From Microbacterium oryzae (GTDB taxonomy: Bacteria > Actinomycetota > Actinomycetes > Actinomycetales > Microbacteriaceae), in NCBI RefSeq assembly GCF_030406385.1, contig NZ_JAUEPM010000004.1, positions 124,001-188,000 on the forward strand: a DNA stretch of 64,000 bases, read 5' to 3'. The notes below the pieces were generated by a model, which was not told the origin of the DNA, ran no database searches, and was given only the letters and a program-made list of their open reading frames with translations. The translations under genes and the position numbers were made by a program. Below, in pieces: positions 61,622 through 64,000 of this stretch (positions are counted from its first letter, which is position 1; every line of letters starts with the position of its first letter).

Positions 61622-62146
61622 GTGAGCTACCAGGTGGAGGAGACGACGTCCGAACACACGGCGCGACGGGTGCGGCTCCACACGAACGCGCACTTCACGG
61701 CGCTCGTGTCGGCGTTCGAGGAAGCCGTCCCCGCCCTCTCCGACGCCGAGGCGCTCGCGCAGGTGTCGGGCGACTGGGCGGGCTTCATCCGCGGTCTGCA
61801 GTGGGAGTCGCCGAGCGGATTCGTCCGCGTCGCGACCGCTCGCCCGAGCGACCTCCTGCAGCACGCGGGAAGCACCGCACAGAGCGTCGTGTGGCTCATC
61901 GCCCACCACGCGATCGCCGCGCGCCTGTTCCGGCATGACGCCGGCACCATGCTCTACTCGCCGCTGCGCGTCGAAGCGCACACGTCTCGTGACCCCGGAA
62001 CCACGCTGAGCTTCGAGGTGCCCAGCGCGCAGCTCGCGGGCTTCGGCATCAACAAGGTCACCCAGGCGGGTGCCGAGCTCGACCGCGCGCTTGGCGACCT
62101 CCTTGAGGACCTGGGCCTGCCCCGCCCGACTGCGCTGCGACGCTGA
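61622..62146 (+). CDS. DUF302-like protein
   Basis: A 174-residue protein from a GTG at 61622. Segments such as 'AIAARLFRHDAGTMLYSPLRVEAH' followed by 'TTLSFEVPSAQLAGFG' resemble the C-terminal part of DUF302-family proteins, while the N-terminal half ('THRRV..LHTNAHFTALVSAFE' style) is less typical. No signal peptide or membrane segment is present. Function is unknown. A longer open frame upstream overlaps the terminator and is unlikely to be used. Confidence 0.65.
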   Translation: MSYQVEETTSEHTARRVRLHTNAHFTALVSAFEEAVPALSDAEALAQVSGDWAGFIRGLQWESPSGFVRVATARPSDLLQHAGSTAQSVVWLIAHHAIAARLFRHDAGTMLYSPLRVEAHTSRDPGTTLSFEVPSAQLAGFGINKVTQAGAELDRALGDLLEDLGLPRPTALRR

Positions 62147-62171
62147 CCCGGGCCCGACCGGTCGCGGTCAG
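62143..62171. terminator. hairpin between convergent genes
   Basis: CTGACC (62143-62148) pairs with GGTCAG (62166-62171) around a GC-rich centre. It overlaps the stop codons of both convergent genes. It is a weak candidate for a shared terminator. Confidence 0.3.
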
Positions 62172-62590
62172 ACCTCGAGCAGCGCCCGCAGCTCGGCGAT
62201 CGAGCGCCCGAAGACGAACCGGGCGACACGAGCTCCGGGTTCCGAGGCGACCTGCACGACGGTCGCTCCGCGCGACAGGCGATCGGAGAGCCAGGCGGGA
62301 TCGAGCTGAAGGAAGTAGCGGAAGTGGATCTCGACCGGCCCGCGCCACAGGGCGCGATCGGCGACCAGCAGCCGGACACCCTCGTCGACCGACCAGACCG
62401 CCGTCACCGCGCCATCCACGACGATGACCCACGACCATCCGCGGGATCTGATCTCGGGCGAGTTCCGCTCGATCGCCGTGCTCAGCGGCGTGCCACGCGC
62501 GACGGTCGTCACCCGCGCGTGCGACGTCATGTCGTCGCCCATCGCCACGCTGTCGCGATCGAGGCGGAGTTCGATCGCTCGCCAGGGCAC
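62168..62590 (-). CDS. hypothetical protein
   Basis: A 140-residue protein with no recognised domain. It has a strand-rich middle ('WSWVIVVDGAVTAVWSVDEGVRLLVADRALW') and two basic stretches, and ends in 'FVFGRSIAELRALLEV', a helix. There is no signal peptide. It lies 25 bases downstream of the CNNM/CorC-type gene on the same strand and may be co-transcribed with it. Confidence 0.7.
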   Translation of the reverse strand: MPWRAIELRLDRDSVAMGDDMTSHARVTTVARGTPLSTAIERNSPEIRSRGWSWVIVVDGAVTAVWSVDEGVRLLVADRALWRGPVEIHFRYFLQLDPAWLSDRLSRGATVVQVASEPGARVARFVFGRSIAELRALLEV

Positions 62591-62615
62591 GGGTTCAGCC
62601 TAACCAGGGGGCGGT

Positions 62616-63911
62616 TCAGGCGGACATGATCGGCTCGCCCTCCTCGGCCATCCGCGGCACGACCCGGATGGCCGAGATGCGCCGTCGGTCGATCCCCGCG
62701 ACCTGCAGGGTGGCGCCGGGCACCTCCACGGCGTCGCCGACCTCGGCGAGGCGACCGAGCTGCTCCATCACGAAGCCCGCGATCGTGTCGGACGAGCCAC
62801 GCGGGAGCTCCAGCCCGGTGGCCTCCTCGAACTCCTGGAGGTTGAGCCGGCCGTCGAGCACGCCGCCCGTGGTCGTCGGGTCCGTCGCGGTGTCGTACTC
62901 GTCGAAGATCTCGCCGACGACCTCCTCCACCAGGTCCTCCAGGGTGACGATCCCGTCGGTGCCGCCGTACTCGTCCACCACGACCGCGATGTGGTGGCTC
63001 TCCGCGCGCAGGCGGGTGAGGGTCGGCAGCAGTCGAGCGGTCGACGGGATGTACGGGATCGGCCGCACGAGCAGGCGCAGCGGTCGGTCGGGGTCCTCGG
63101 CCCCCGCTTCGAACACGTCGCGGACGTGGACGAAGCCGGTGATGTCGTCGATCGACGTGTCGGCGACCGGATAGCGCGAGAACGGCAGCTCGCGCACCTG
63201 GGCGACGGCCGCGCCGATCGTCGCCGTGTCGTCCAGCGCCACCACCTCCGGGCGCGGCCGCATGACCTCGCTGATCTGGCGTCCGCGCAGGGAGAGCACG
63301 TCGTCGAGGATGCGGCGTTCGTCCTCGGGCAGTCCCTGATGGGTGGCGACGATGTCGCGGATCTCCTCGTCGCTGATCTCGTCGGCGGTCTTGTGCGGAT
63401 CGCCGCCCAGCAGCCGGACCAGCGCATTCGTGGACACCGACAGCAGCCAGATCACCGGGCGCATGACCTTCGCGAAGCCGTCGAGCACCGGCGCCACCGC
63501 GTAGGCGAACTGCGCGTTGCGCTGGATGGCCAGTCGCTTGGGTGCGAGCTCTCCCAGCACGAGCGACAGGTACGCGATGACGAGGGTCAGCAGCACCGTG
63601 GCGATGGTGAGCGCCACCTGCTCGGAGACGCCGAGGAAGCCCAGCAGCGGCGCCACCGACGGGGCGATCGAGGTGGCGCCGTACGCGGCGGAGGCGAACC
63701 CGGCGACGGTCACCCCGATCTGCACCGCCGAGAGGAAGGTGTTGGGGTTGCGAGCGAGGGCGGCGACCTTGGCGCCGCGTCGTCCGCGCGCGGCGAGGCC
63801 GTTGAGCTGGCTCTCGCGCAGCGTGACGAGCGCCATCTCGGTGGCCGCGAAGACGCCGCCGATGAGGACGAAGGCGATGACGAGGCCGATGTTCACGAGG
63901 AGGTCGTTCAT
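62616..63911 (-). CDS. CNNM/CorC-type hemolysin family protein with CBS domains
   Basis: A 431-residue protein. It has an N-terminal DUF21/CNNM membrane domain with three to four segments ('MNDLLVNIGLVIAFVLIGGVFAATEMALV' at the start), then a CBS pair (about 215-335, 'DVLSLRGRQISEVMRPRPEVVALDD', 'VVVDEYGGTDGIVTLEDLVEEVVG') and a C-terminal CorC_HlyC domain. The family is linked to Mg2+/Co2+ efflux or transport. The start at 63911 gives the expected full length. Confidence 0.92.
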   Translation of the reverse strand: MNDLLVNIGLVIAFVLIGGVFAATEMALVTLRESQLNGLAARGRRGAKVAALARNPNTFLSAVQIGVTVAGFASAAYGATSIAPSVAPLLGFLGVSEQVALTIATVLLTLVIAYLSLVLGELAPKRLAIQRNAQFAYAVAPVLDGFAKVMRPVIWLLSVSTNALVRLLGGDPHKTADEISDEEIRDIVATHQGLPEDERRILDDVLSLRGRQISEVMRPRPEVVALDDTATIGAAVAQVRELPFSRYPVADTSIDDITGFVHVRDVFEAGAEDPDRPLRLLVRPIPYIPSTARLLPTLTRLRAESHHIAVVVDEYGGTDGIVTLEDLVEEVVGEIFDEYDTATDPTTTGGVLDGRLNLQEFEEATGLELPRGSSDTIAGFVMEQLGRLAEVGDAVEVPGATLQVAGIDRRRISAIRVVPRMAEEGEPIMSA

Positions 63912-63941
63912 CGCGTCCGTCCCTCCCCTCGCGTGCGCGGT

Positions 63942-63963
63942 GCGCCCGGGGTCACCCGGGCGC
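63942..63963. terminator. GC-rich hairpin near the right edge
   Basis: GCGCCCGGG (63942-63950) and CCCGGGCGC (63955-63963) with a 4-base loop, upstream of the CNNM-type gene. It may end the transcript of a gene beyond the window. Nothing else is seen in the last 89 bases. Confidence 0.45.
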
Positions 63964-64000
63964 CGGGACTGTCGGAGTCGGGGGACGATTCAGGACAGTG

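Overview
The window is very GC-rich and densely coded, with ATGA stop/start overlaps, GTG starts and several genes that look leaderless. Its gene content (fused CydDC, a DUF222/HNH 13E12-type protein, a SigK-RskA-DipZ-fasciclin group, many ABC sugar systems with ROK, LacI and AraC regulators) points to a high-GC actinobacterium, most likely Microbacteriaceae close to Microbacterium. This placement is inferred from family content only. No rRNA, tRNA, CRISPR array, prophage or insertion sequence was recognised. No gene-free stretch exceeds 300 bases.

Layout. 1-7.0 kb: a DUF5107/TPR protein cut by the left edge, a divergent AraC regulator, and a three-gene sugar ABC importer. 7.1-9.9 kb: an MFS exporter and a stand-alone MetE-type zinc methyltransferase. 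9.9-17.2 kb: an aromatic catabolic island. One arm (- strand) carries a catechol 2,3-dioxygenase-type enzyme, a flavin monooxygenase, an FAH-family enzyme and two tiny ORFs. The divergent arm carries a 3-oxoacid CoA-transferase pair and a thiolase, followed by a LysR regulator. 17.2-19.3 kb: a Pr6Pr membrane protein and a secreted amine oxidase whose domain order appears circularly permuted. 19.3-31 kb: a carbohydrate island with three TIM-barrel sugar isomerases, three Gfo/Idh/MocA dehydrogenases, a ribose-type ABC importer and a ROK regulator. 31-34.4 kb: a GH3 glycosidase divergent from a LacI regulator.

34.4-42 kb: a BlaI/M56 pair faces cydA-cydB-cydDC across a promoter region with two near-identical operator palindromes. 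The cydDC gene carries two families of in-frame DNA repeats. 42-52.6 kb: mostly housekeeping and stress genes (GlxA-like regulator, MarR/oxidoreductase pair, PHP protein, topoisomerase IB, EamA exporter, NYN protein, aldo/keto reductase, Dps, SixA and small unknown proteins). 52.3-56.3 kb: a DUF222/HNH gene flanked by two DUF952 paralogues and preceded by a structured intergenic region, then a TetR regulator. 56.3-64 kb: manA; the SigK group, in which dipZ and the fasciclin lipoprotein both carry matching candidate SigK promoters; two proteins of unknown function; and a CNNM/CorC-type membrane protein.

Main points for follow-up: the permuted amine oxidase, repeat capture inside cydDC, possible BlaI control of cytochrome bd, paired SigK promoters, the mixed meta/ortho-type aromatic cluster with two micro-ORFs, and the nested inverted repeat upstream of the HNH gene.
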